From Chondrilla cf. caribensis (lineage: Eukaryota; Porifera; Demospongiae; Chondrillida; Chondrillidae), in assembly GCA_964020155.1 (NCBI GenBank), contig OZ026561.1:4936869-5000868 (forward strand): DNA of 64,000 bases. Direction: 5' to 3'. The notes below the pieces were generated by a model. It was not told the origin of the DNA and did no database searches. It saw nothing but the letters and a program-made list of their open reading frames with translations. A program made the position numbers and the translations under genes. The first letter of the stretch is position 1, and each line of letters opens with the position of its first letter. Of this stretch, positions 1 to 11,243 are shown piece by piece.

Positions 1-676
1 CACTGCCACACCTACTGCCACACCCACTGTTTACGTACTGCTGGAATTCTCTTTCTTTCAAAGCACTGTCATGCTCTTCACGAGAGACGAGAATACATTC
101 CTCACTGACCACACCCACTAGGATCAGAGACCACGCCTCCTCAAGGACTGCCTCCCTTACACAGAGGGTGTTCAGCTCTTCATCACAAATAACTGATAAA
201 TCTTCAACGATGACATTTTCTATCAAATCATTCAGTGATGCTTCAAGAAACTACGTATGTATAAAATGGAGACAAAATACAAACAAATTATATGCATACA
301 TATTCACATGAATACATAAATACACCTCATGTAGTACACACCACCATGGTTGATGAACACATCTCATGTAGTACACACCACCATGGATGATGAACACACC
401 TCATGCAGTACACACCACCATGGATGATGAACACATCTCATGTAGTACACACCACCATGGTTGATGAACACACCAAGTAACTCCAGTTCGTACCTCAATA
501 TCCACTTGGAAGGACAATTTGGCCTTTGGAGTGCCATGCTGACCGAAGCTACATTGAGGGGTGTGGCTCCTCAGAGTGGGGAGTGGTCCACCGTACACCA
601 TCTGGGTACATATGGGATGACAAATAATACCTATGTAAAGCAAGGTCACACCACATACACACACACACACAACACA

Positions 677-723
<47 letters not shown>

Positions 724-785
724 ACCACACACACACACACACACTACACACACAACACACACAACACACACACACACATCACACA

Positions 786-841
<56 letters not shown>

Positions 842-894
842 ACCACACACACACACACACACTACACACACAACACACACACACACATCACACA

Positions 895-932
<38 letters not shown>

Positions 933-3900
933 CACACACACCTCTCCATAACTCGTAGTACATTTACTGTCCACCAGGTCTGGCTCCATTGAAGCCTCCC
1001 AACCATCCGGTTGAGTAAGTGATCCTTTTTGAAAGTACACGCTATTCCCATCCACCTCCAAACCATGAGACTGGCAGAACACCAGCAACTGTGGACAGAG
1101 GGGTGGAGTGAGTACAGCTGTGGATGGAGTGGTGGAGTGAGTACAGCTGAAGATGGAGTGGTGGAGTGAGTACAGCTGAGGAGGGAGTGGTGGAGTGAGT
1201 ACAGCTGAGGATGGAGTGGTGGAGTGAGTACTGCTGAGGATGGAGTGGTGGAGTGAGTACAGCTGAGGAGGGAGTGGTGGAGTGAGTACAGCTGAGGATG
1301 GAGTGGTGTAGTGAGTACAGCTGAGGAGGGAGTGGTGGAGTGAGTACAGCTGAGGAGGGAGTGGTGGAGTGAGTATAGCTGAGGAGGGAGTGGTGGAGTT
1401 GGTGACACAAGACAATATGGCCGACCTGATTAGCCTGCATTCCTATCATCCTGCACAAAACAGTCAAATCCATTAGAGCACTAGTCCGCTTGCCTGAGGA
1501 GTGGGTGTTGTTCAACAGGACCAAGGCAGAAGAGCGTAGCTGTAGACAATGAGATACCTCACATGCATCACACCTATCTGGTAGACACACCCACCTGGTA
1601 GACACACCCACCTGGTAGACACACCCCACCTGATAGACACACCCACCTGGTAGACACACCCACCTGGTAGACACACCCACCTGGTAGACACACCCCACCT
1701 GATAGACACACCCACCTGGTAGACACACCCACCTGGTAGACACACCCTCACCTTATAGAGGTATCTGTACATTATACAAGAATTGAGGAAAGTAGTTGAT
1801 CTGTGGAGTGAATTGACAATGTAGGGCTATGGTAAGAGTACTGTACAGCTCACACTGTACAACACATACGTTCCGTACAGCTCACACTGTACAACACATG
1901 TGTACTGTACAACTCACACTGTACAACACGTACGTACATAATGTACAGCTCACACTGTACAACACGTATGTACTGTACAGCTCACACTGTACAACAAATA
2001 CATAATGTACAGCTCACACTGTACAACACGTATGTACCGTACAGTTCACACTGTACAACATGTACACACTGTACAACACATACTGTATTGTTATATTGTA
2101 TCATAAAATAGCACTCACTTGCAAAGCTTGAAAAATCTGACAAAGTTATTTGTTTCCATGGCAACAGCCACCTTGATGGCAAATTTCACTTGCGGTGTAT
2201 TGAGGACCACGGGGGAATACTTGGTGACCCGTCTGAGCACATCACCACTGGTGATGTGGAGGAGGATGTCATAGCAACAGATCTCCCCTTCATTATCGCA
2301 GTTGATACCCTGCAACAGGTGGACAGAACAGTGGTGGGTACGGACCAGTGGTGGGTACAGACCAGTGGTGGGTACAGACCACTGGTGGGTATGGACCAGT
2401 GGTGGGTACAGACCAGTGGTGGGTACAGACCACTGGTGGGTACAGACCACTGGTGGGTACGGACCAGTGGTGGGTACGGACCAGTGGTGGGTACAGACCA
2501 CTGGTGGGTATGGACCACTGGTGGGTACGGACCACTGGTGGGTACGGACCAGTGGTGGGTACAGACCACTGGTGGGTACGGACCACTGGTGGGTACGGAC
2601 CAGTGGTGGGTATGGACCACTGGTGGGTACGGACCACTGGTGGGTACGGACCACTGGTGGGTACGGACCACTGGTGGGTACGGACCACTGGTGGGTACGG
2701 ACCAGTGGTGGGTACAGACCAGTGTTCCAATATTCAATCTAGTGAATGTGGTTGTAGTCAGGTCCAGAGCAAGGGAGGCAGTGATGGCTGGTGGGAGCTC
2801 ACCTGCAGCCGGAGCTCCCTGTAGGTCTCTATCAGACTCTGGATGCACTTCATGAGGTGCTCATGGTTGATAGCGGGATCGTACACTGACAGGTCATCTA
2901 CACTAGACAGAATGTAACTGCAGAGAATGTGGAACCTGGAGAGGAGGATGAGGGGAGATGAGGGGATGAGGGGAGATGAGGGGAGGATGAGGGGAGGATG
3001 AGGGGATGAGGGGAGGATGAGGGGATGAGGGAATGAGGGGAGGATGAGGGGATGAGGGGGTGAGGGGGTGAGGGGAGGATGAGGGGATGAGGGGATGAGG
3101 GGAAGATGAGGGGAGAATGAAGGGATGAGGGGAGGATGAGGGGATGAGGGGATGAGGGGAGGATGAGGGGAGATGAGGGGGTGAGGGGATGAGGGGGTGA
3201 GGGGAGGATGAGGGGAGGATGAGGGGAGGATGAGGGGATGAGGGGATGAGGGGAGGATGAGGGGAGAATGAAGGGATGAGGGGAGGATGAGGGGATGAGG
3301 GGATGAGGGGAGGATGAGGGGATGAGGGGAGGATGAGGGGAGGATGAGGGGATGAGGGGATGAGGGGAGGATGAGGGGATGAGAGGATGAGGGGAGGATG
3401 AGGGGAGAATGAAGGGATGAGGGGAGGATGAGGGGATGATGAGGGGAGGACGAATGAGTCACATACAATACTTCAGAGAAGCAGAGTGGCTTGTAGGAGA
3501 TGAGGACGTTGAGTGGTGATACCCACAGCTATGCCCTGTAGAGGCACCATGGAGTGGTGGAGTATGGCACACAGAGGATACAGGTGGCATCACTGGCTCA
3601 GTCCCACAACACAGTGGGTCCTAACCGGGCACACTTCTCCAGGAGGTCAGCCGTTTGAGGAGAACACAGCTGCTGCAGGGTGATGTCCTTACGTACACTC
3701 CTCATCCGATCCCAGAGGAAGTCGAACCAGTCCCCAACGGGAACACGGCCATAAAGATTCACTATCTCAACAATGAGGTAGTCCATTGTCATTTGGAGCA
3801 CAGAAGTGGGGCGGAGCTCATGGGGGAGTGGTCGGTCCTACATCAATAACAACAAGTACACATGACCATGTGTGACCTGGAGAACAGCACTGCTCATACC

Positions 3901-4568
3901 TGATCTGCAGCCGATTTACTGTACTCCTTCACAGCTAGACTGTGGTCCACCTACAGGAGAGGGAGCACCAACAATGCCTGGTGTGCACACCGGGTACACA
4001 GCACACACAGCAGTCCTGTACCTGGTCTGATCCAGGTAGGACCTCAAATCGACTCAGCCTCCTCTGAAACTCTCTCAGGTATCGCTCCTTCTCCGAACAC
4101 ATGTCAGGACATGTCCCACTGATCACTGAAGTGGACGACGCTTCTTCTCTTCTCTCTCTCATTTCTTTATCTCTCTCCTCCAAAGCATCATAGAACTCCT
4201 TTGCCGTAATGCCCCCTGGGTGGGGGGGTAGGGGGAGGGATGCCATCATCATGGCCGACTGCAATGACAGGTCTCTTGCTGCACTACTACCACTGTCTGT
4301 AGTATACAAATAGTATACAAAAAATACAAACAAAATACTGTTAGTATCCATACATTTAAGATGATATACAGATTACACACCAACAGTGCTATACAAGTCT
4401 GACATGTTAATGTACACACACACTTGAGCATATCAGTACTTGGCTGGATAGCATATTTGGCACTGGGAAACCTTTGGACTTGGGTCCTAACCTATCTCTT
4501 GGGATGAGTGCATTGGGAGGTCAGTAGACTTGAAGGCTCAAGACTGATATTATAACAATTATGTACAT

Positions 4569-4604
<36 letters not shown>

Positions 4605-7600
4605 ACACACACACACACACACACCACGCACCTTCACCAATGCCCACATGACCATGAGATATCAGCTCCCTCTCTGCTTGGTGGATGGACCTCAGGTTGT
4701 AGGGGTGGGTGACATACTTGGCTACCGTGTCCATCTCCTTACTGCGGTCTATCTGTTCCAGCCGGGGTTCTCTTGTGGTCAGAGCAGCCATGTTTCTGTC
4801 CTCCTCCTCATCATTTGCCATTAGCTCGGAGTCCTCCTGTCCAGGGACATAGTCAGCATCCTCCTGCGTCCAGGGACAAGTTTGACATGCGTACAACACA
4901 CCCTCCATGCATTAGACCCTCACTTGAGGCCCCCTTCTGGTCAACATGGCCATATTCTGATTATCATAGCCTTCATCTCCCTGGTGAGGCTCCCCCACCG
5001 CTGGTCCAGTGGTGGACCTCACCCCCACTGATGTCCTCCCCCAGTCTTGCAGAGTACCAAGTCGGTCAAACACATTCTTCTTCCGTGGATCGCGAGGTCT
5101 GTCCACTTCCTGTTCAAAGCCTACTTCCTGTCGACTGAACACACTTCCTGTAGTCACCGTCTGATCACTTCCTGACAAGATACTCCCTGGTGGGGTGTAT
5201 GGCTGGAATGCTGTCTCACCAACCCGATCTGCAGACCTGGCAGACATGAAACTGTCGGAAGATGCGGCAACACTGCTATCGGGTTCGAGATATCCCCGCT
5301 CTATGCCACGCCCCCTGACTCCTCCTCCATAGGATACTCTAGCCTTATGCCAAAATAGTTGCACAGGTACTGTTTGGATCACTGATCCCAATTTCTTGGC
5401 TTTTGCTGCTTCACCCTGGTGTGGGGTGTAGTGTGGGGCGTGGTGAGGGGAAGCAACGGGCAGTAATACAGTAACTGTAACATCACACATACACACACAC
5501 ACACATACACACACATGCACGCGTACACACACATGCACGCGTACACATATCAACACAAACACTCACACATGTACCCCCCTATTGAGGTGCTACAGCCTGC
5601 ACAGTGATACTCACATGTATACCCCCCTATTGAGGTGCTGCACAGTGATACTCACATGTGTACCCCCCTATTGAGGTGCTACAGCCTGCACAGTGATACT
5701 CACATGGGTACCCCCCTATTGAGGTGCTACAGCCTGCACAGTGATACTCACACGTGTACCCCCCTATTGAGGTGCTACAGCCTGCACAGTGATACTCACA
5801 CGTGTACCCCCCTATTGAGGTGCTACAGCCTGCACAGTGATACTCACATGTATACCCCCCTATTGAGGTGCTACAGCCTGCACAGTGATACTCACATGGG
5901 TACCCCCCTATTGAGGTGCTACAGCCTGCACAGTGATACTCACATGGGTACCCCCCTATTGAGGTGCTACAGCCTGCACAGTGATACTCACATGTATACC
6001 CCCCTATTGAGGTGCTGCACAGTGATACTCACATGGGTACCCCCCTATTGAGGTGCTGCACAGTGATACTCACATGTATACCCCCCTATTGAGGTGCTGC
6101 ACAGTGATACTCACATGTGTACCCCCCTATTGAGGTGCTGCACAGTGATACTCACACGTATACCCCCCTATTGAGGTGCTACAGCCTGCACAGTGATACT
6201 CACATGGGTACCCCCCTATTGAGGTGCTGCACAGTGATACTCACACATGTACCCCCCTATTGAGGTGCTGCACAGTGATACTCACATGTATACCCCCCTA
6301 TTGAGGTGCTACAGCCTGCACAGTGATACTCACATGGGTACCCCCCTATTGAGGTGCTGCACAGTGATACTCACATGTATACCCCCCTATTGAGGTGCTG
6401 CACAGTGATACTCACATGTGTACCCCCCTATTGAGGTGCTACAGCCTGCACAGTGATACTCACATGGGTACCCCCCTATTGAGGTGCTGCACAGTGATAC
6501 TCACACGTGTACCCCCCTATTGAGGTGCTGCACAGTGATACTCACATGGGTACCCCCCTATTGAGGTGCTACAGCCTGCACAGTGATACTCACATGGGTA
6601 CCCCCCTATTGAGGTGCTGCACAGTGATACTCACATGGGTACCCCCCTATTGAGGTGCTACAGCCTGCACAGTGATACTCACATGGGTACCCCCCTATTG
6701 AGGTGCTACAGCCTGCACAGTGATACTCACATGGGTACCCCCCTATTGAGGTGCTGCACAGTGATACTCACATGGGTACCCCCCTATTGAGGTGCTGCAC
6801 AGTGATACTCACATGGGTACCCCCCTATTGAGGTGCTGCACAGTGATACTCACACGTATACCCCCCTATTGAGGTGCTACAGCCTGCACAGTGATACTCA
6901 CACGTGTACCCCCCTATTGAGGTGCTGCACAGTGATACTCACATGGGTACCCCCCTATTGAGGTGCTGCACAGTGATACTCACATGGGTACCCCCCTATT
7001 GAGGTGCTACAGCCTGCACAGTGATACTCACATGTGTACCCCCCTATTGAGGTGCTACAGCCTGCACAGTGATACTCACATGGGTACCCCCCTATTGAGG
7101 TGCTACAGCCTGCACAGTGATACTCACACGTGTACCCCCCTATTGAGGTGCTACAGCCTGCACAGTGATACTCACACGTGTACCCCCCTATTGAGGTGCT
7201 ACAGCCTGCACAGTGATACTCACATGTATACCCCCCTATTGAGGTGCTACAGCCTGCACAGTGATACTCACATGGGTACCCCCCTATTGAGGTGCTACAG
7301 CCTGCACAGTGATACTCACATGGGTACCCCCCTATTGAGGTGCTACAGCCTGCACAGTGATACTCACATGTATACCCCCCTATTGAGGTGCTGCACAGTG
7401 ATACTCACATGGGTACCCCCCTATTGAGGTGCTGCACAGTGATACTCACATGTATACCCCCCTATTGAGGTGCTGCACAGTGATACTCACATGTGTACCC
7501 CCCTATTGAGGTGCTGCACAGTGATACTCACACGTATACCCCCCTATTGAGGTGCTACAGCCTGCACAGTGATACTCACATGGGTACCCCCCTATTGAGG

Positions 7601-9642
7601 TGCTGCACAGTGATACTCACACATGTACCCCCCTATTGAGGTGCTGCACAGTGATACTCACATGTATACCCCCCTATTGAGGTGCTGCACAGTGATACTC
7701 ACATGTGTACCCCCCTATTGAGGTGCTACAGCCTGCACAGTGATACTCACATGGGTACCCCCCTATTGAGGTGCTGCACAGTGATACTCACACGTGTACC
7801 CCCCTATTGAGGTGCTGCACAGTGATACTCACATGGGTACCCCCCTATTGAGGTGCTACAGCCTGCACAGTGATACTCACATGGGTACCCCCCTATTGAG
7901 GTGCTGCACAGTGATACTCACATGGGTACCCCCCTATTGAGGTGCTACAGCCTGCACAGTGATACTCACATGGGTACCCCCCTATTGAGGTGCTACAGCC
8001 TGCACAGTGATACTCACATGGGTACCCCCCTATTGAGGTGCTGCACAGTGATACTCACATGGGTACCCCCCTATTGAGGTGCTGCACAGTGATACTCACA
8101 TGGGTACCCCCCTATTGAGGTGCTGCACAGTGATACTCACACGTATACCCCCCTATTGAGGTGCTACAGCCTGCACAGTGATACTCACACGTGTACCCCC
8201 CTATTGAGGTGCTGCACAGTGATACTCACATGGGTACCCCCCTATTGAGGTGCTGCACAGTGATACTCACATGGGTACCCCCCTATTGAGGTGCTACAGC
8301 CTGCACAGTGATACTCACATGGGTACCCCCCTATTGAGGTGCTACAGCCTGCACAGTGATACTCACATGGGTACCCCCCTATTGAGGTGCTGCACAGTGA
8401 TACTCACATGGGTACCCCCCTATTGAGGTGCTGCACAGTGATACTCACATGGGTACCCCCCTATTGAGGTGCTACAGCCTGCACAGTGATACTCACATGG
8501 GTGCGAAACTGAACAGTAGCATATCTTTTTTCAGGAACACAGTTCAGATCAACCACTGTTCCAAAATCTTTAAAATGGTTCACAAGTAGTTGATAGCTGT
8601 TGAGTTCATCAGGAACTCCCTTAACATGTAGGGTTGTTGAGGACTGACTATCTGTGTTGGTGAATCTCTTAGTGATAGTCTGTCCTCCCTGCATTGAACT
8701 GGAGACACAGACACAATACGTGTTGGCCAGTGCTGCATCACCAGGGGATCAACACCCTCCTCACTCACCTGTGAGGCATGCTATAGGACTGAGCCACTGG
8801 TTGGTTGAACAACCCAGACGTCCTAGTAGTTACGGCATTGAAGAAAGGGTTGATGATACCACTTTCTTGTCCTGAGCCATGGTGCTGGCTGTGGTGCTGG
8901 CTGTGGTGCTGGCTGTAAGGTGGTAAACTGAAATTCCCTTGCCCGGGTCCTCCTTGAGCAAGGACTTGTTCCTGGACAGGAATATTAACAGCTGGTCCAC
9001 CAGTGAACACACCTCCTGACGGAGGAGGTACGCCCTGTCCAGTGAACACACCTCCTGATGATGGAGGCAGTCCTTGTCTGGTGAACATGCCTGATGAAGG
9101 AGGCGGGACCTGTTCCGAAAACATGCCTCCTGATGATGGAGGCGGGCCTTGTCTGGTGAACATGCCTGATGAAGGAGGCGGGACCTGTTCCGAAAACATG
9201 CCTCCTGATGATGGAGGCGGGCCTTGTCTGGTGAACACACCTCCTGATGAAGGAGGCGGGCCTTGTCTGGTGAACACACCTCCTGATGAAGGAGGCACGC
9301 CTTGTCTGGTGAACAGCTCTCCAGTGGTGGAGGATGAACTTTGTCCTGTGTTGAACGGAATGTAGCCTGCATTGTGCGATGGAGAGGCCTCGTGAGAAAA
9401 TTTAACACCTAAGGGCACATTACTAACTCAATGTCTATACAACGTCACGGGCTCACTAACGGCCTCACCTCCCACTCCCCTGCTCCTCTGCACCTGTTGA
9501 GTTCGCGCTATTTTCTGTGCTTTCTGTACTGCATCTCTTGCTTGTTTTCTCTGGAAAATATTCAATAGTGAAGAAAAATCATTTTAAAACAAAGCAAACT
9601 ACCTGAAAATGGTACCTTGAAGTCTATTCGAAGATTGGACAT
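1..9642 (-). CDS. MCM3AP: GANP/MCM3AP-like SAC3-domain mRNA-export scaffold, partial (3' end off the left edge)
   Basis: This scaffold of the TREX-2 complex links transcription to mRNA export at the nuclear pore. Reading leftwards, exon 1 (9642-9603) starts MSNLRIDFKVPF. Exons 9550-9494 and 9408-8769 follow, the latter with a 14-15-residue PPPSSGG[VM]F repeat. An RRM-like exon (8698-8497, LHVKGVPDELNSYQLL) continues at 5415 (GEAAKAKKLG). The SAC3 signature GTCPDMCSEKERYLREF lies near 4110-4060. Next come VDHSLAVKEYSKSAADQ (about 3950-3900), MDYLIVEIVNLYGRVP (about 3785), NHEHLMKCIQSLIETYREL (about 2870-2815), FVRFFKLCK (about 2115), a winged-helix part near 1550-1430, an exon at 1093-942, GGPLPTLRSHTPQCSF (about 590) and a helical exon near 253-30. 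Splice phases agree where checked. The RRM-then-SAC3 order is that of animal GANP. The acceptor of the exon near 1560 is uncertain. Confidence 0.9.
640..942. repeat. (CA)n microsatellite, (GT)n on the GANP sense strand, starting at a splice donor
   Basis: This is a nearly pure CA/CACACACACT array. On the transcribed sense strand it begins directly after the exon end TATGGAGAG at position 942, so the donor GT is the first repeat unit. Confidence 0.9.
1108..1405. repeat. 29-bp minisatellite next to a GANP acceptor
   Basis: About ten copies of a 29-bp unit. On the GANP sense strand each unit contains CCCTCCTCAG, a 3' splice-site-like motif. The array ends at the real acceptor near 1094 (CTGTCCACAG). 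Confidence 0.85.
1568..1750. repeat. 17/18-bp minisatellite in a GANP intron
   Basis: About ten copies of a unit reading CACCCACCTGGTAGACA on the plus strand. On the sense strand each unit ends in CTACCAG, an acceptor-like motif, just upstream of the exon near 1560. Confidence 0.85.
1838..2090. repeat. Irregular 29-33-bp tandem repeat in a GANP intron
   Basis: Repeated CTCACACTGTACAACACGTA blocks joined by GTAC-rich linkers. It lies in the intron downstream of the FVRFFKLCK exon. Confidence 0.75.
2325..2727. repeat. 17-bp minisatellite in a GANP intron
   Basis: About 23 copies of GGTGGGTACGGACCAGT with A/G and G/C variants at fixed positions. The open frames across it (WWVRTSGGYGP and similar) are repeat translations, not a protein. 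Confidence 0.9.
2938..3452. repeat. Homopurine/homopyrimidine array forming a giant polypyrimidine tract at a GANP acceptor
   Basis: About 510 bp of GATGAGGGGAG-type purine repeats on the plus strand. On the GANP sense strand this is a continuous pyrimidine-rich stretch ending at CCTCTCCAG, the acceptor of the exon at about 2936. Mirror-repeat purine tracts can form triplexes, and the GGGG runs can form quadruplexes. Confidence 0.9.
4567..4626. repeat. (CA)n microsatellite, (GT)n in GANP sense
   Basis: A CA array lying about 9 nt downstream of the donor GAAG|GTGCGT of a GANP exon, (GT)n in sense orientation. Confidence 0.85.
5566..8500. repeat. 48/41-bp minisatellite filling a GANP intron; the unit carries the splice-donor junction
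   Basis: About 65 units in a 3081-bp intron (8496-5416). The long unit is 48 bp and the short unit 41 bp, differing by a 7-bp ACAGCCT block. Read in sense, every unit contains ACCCAT followed by GTGAGTATC, the same sequence as the real exon end and donor at 8497/8496. Variant order in the first part recurs with a period of about 1,376 bp (5,640 onward against 7,016 onward), giving a higher-order repeat. Confidence 0.95.
8770..9408 (-). repeat. In-frame coding repeat in the GANP N-terminus
   Basis: Inside one exon, about ten copies of a 14-15-residue block read PPPSSGG[V/M]F[T/S]xQ. They are encoded by near-identical 36-57 bp DNA repeats between about 9000 and 9330. Vertebrate GANP has FG-type nucleoporin-like repeats in the corresponding region. 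Here the phenylalanine follows V or M, and FG dipeptides are essentially absent from the block. Confidence 0.8.
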
Positions 9643-9701
9643 TTTGCCTCCATCTACAGAACTTACGTAATACACAGAGCGCGTGGTTATCACGTGACAA
9701 A
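9643..9701. promoter_or_regulatory. Bidirectional promoter between GANP and the IAH1-like gene, with E-box
   Basis: Only 59 bp separate the two start codons. The palindromic E-box TCACGTGAC lies at 9690-9698, 4 bp before the esterase ATG. The core promoters must overlap or lie inside the opposite 5' region. No TATA box is seen. Confidence 0.6.
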
Positions 9702-10486
9702 ATGTCCGCTCGCTACGGTAAACTGTTGTTGCTCGGAGATTCTTTGACGCAGCAATCCTTTTCGATGGGGGGCTGGGGCGCGAGGGTTGCTGATCACTTC
9801 CAGAGAAGACTTGATGTAATAAACAGAGGGTTTTCTGGTTATACATCTCCTTGGATCAACGTTGCTTTACCAGAAATCTTTTCATCTTTAGTTGAAATAG
9901 ATGCTGTCACCATCTTTCTTGGAGCCAACGATGCTGCTTTACCGTTAAACCATCGGCAGCACGTCCCACTCGAAATGTATAAGTCCTACCTGTCAGAGAT
10001 TATCACGCAGTTATTGGATAGAAGTATACCTAAGCATCACGTGATAGTGATCACTCCTCCCCCTTTAATTGAAAAAGTTTGTAATTTTTTGTGGACTGAA
10101 TTAATTCAATTAGCTCAGTTGAATTATTTTCCATCATTCAGGCCTGGAAGGAACACAGCTTGTCAGAAGGGAGAGAGATGGACAGAGACGCCAAGGTTAC
10201 TGCTAAATATGCTACAGCAGCTAAAGAAGTTGCCATGGAAATGGGAGTGGAGTGTGTAGACCTCTATGAGACCATGAATGCAGTTGCTGCCACTGATAAA
10301 GACAAGTTTGAAGGGTTCTTTGTGGATGGCTTGCATCTTTCTCAGAGTGGTAGTGAAGTGCTATCATCTATTTTGATTCCTCAACTGGAGACTGTGTTTA
10401 CAGCTCACCCTGCCTTGGTCCTCCCGGACTGGAAGGACGTTGACTACAACAACCCCAGGACGTCCTTCAGTAACAGGACTCAGTGA
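9702..10486 (+). CDS. IAH1: IAH1-like SGNH/GDSL esterase
   Basis: A 239-residue hydrolase of the isoamyl acetate-hydrolysing esterase family, which cleaves short-chain esters. There are two exons: 9702-10076 and 10142-10486. The 65-bp intron starts GTTTGT and ends ATTCAG. Block I GDSL is at residues 12-15 (LLLGDSLTQQ) with the nucleophilic Ser. A Gly block (NRGFSGY) follows, then GANDAA near residue 74, and DGLHLS near 208 supplies the catalytic Asp and His. Length is close to human IAH1 (248). The first ATG is used because upstream sequence leads directly into the GANP promoter. The natural substrate is unknown. Confidence 0.92.
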
Positions 10487-10656
10487 ATGTACGTGTGTCA
10501 CGACGTTGTAGTGTTGCGACATATTTATTAATTTAATTCAGTGTAATATTTTGATATAGCATGTATTATGGCAAAGAACATCTGTTAATGAATTTTTCTA
10601 TATAACTTGAACTGAAAATGAGGGATGTGGTGGTGGGAATCAAGATCAAATGAGTG
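10487..10656. other. Convergent 3' intergenic region
   Basis: A 170-bp AT-rich gap between the IAH1 stop and the C8orf34-like stop. It would hold both polyadenylation regions. No other feature is seen. Confidence 0.6.
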
Positions 10657-11166
10657 TCATAATGCAATAACACACGATGTGGTTGATACAGACCCCATGC
10701 TACACACGATAGTGGTGGACTTGTGGAGTACAGCAGGCGTCAGGGTTGGTTGGTCCATTGCTTGACCAAATTGTTGTCCTTTGCTCGCTGCGTCCAAGGG
10801 CCAGGCTTGACCGTGGTCTCGCTCTCCTAAGATCAGAAGGTAATCCACAATGCTAGCAAAACAACAATTAGCTCTCCACTGGACTTACTGCATCACTTGA
10901 CAAGTAAGGGGATTTCCTGGGAGGGGCTAGCCCAGCCCAAGTGTCTAGTGAGGTTGCCGTGACAACACTACTTGTCTCCACATTAGCAGATGGTGGTCCT
11001 GTCCACAAATCCAAAACAGATAATTTACGATTACCTTCTACGAGCAGAGAATAGGGGAGGCATGACGAGTGGTGATGACAACACACACCACTCACACACA
11101 CACACACACACTACACCATACTACATACCACACACACACACACTACACCATACTACATACCACACA

Positions 11167-11243
<77 letters not shown>

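Noticed and set aside
2190..2855. Trp-rich repeat proteins (WWVRTSGGYGP and the complementary PPVVCTHHWS)
   Set aside because: 17-bp intronic minisatellite, open on both strands; the real GANP exons lie on either side.
5566..8500. CRISPR-like or protein-coding repeat (SLHSDTHMGTPLLRCY frames)
   Set aside because: The 41- and 48-bp units are contiguous with no spacers. The open frame breaks wherever a 41-bp unit occurs, and the region sits between two GANP exons that join in phase.
10077..10259. Read-through of the IAH1 first exon (VCNFLWTELIQLAQ)
   Set aside because: A canonical 65-bp intron removes it and restores the SGNH family pattern.
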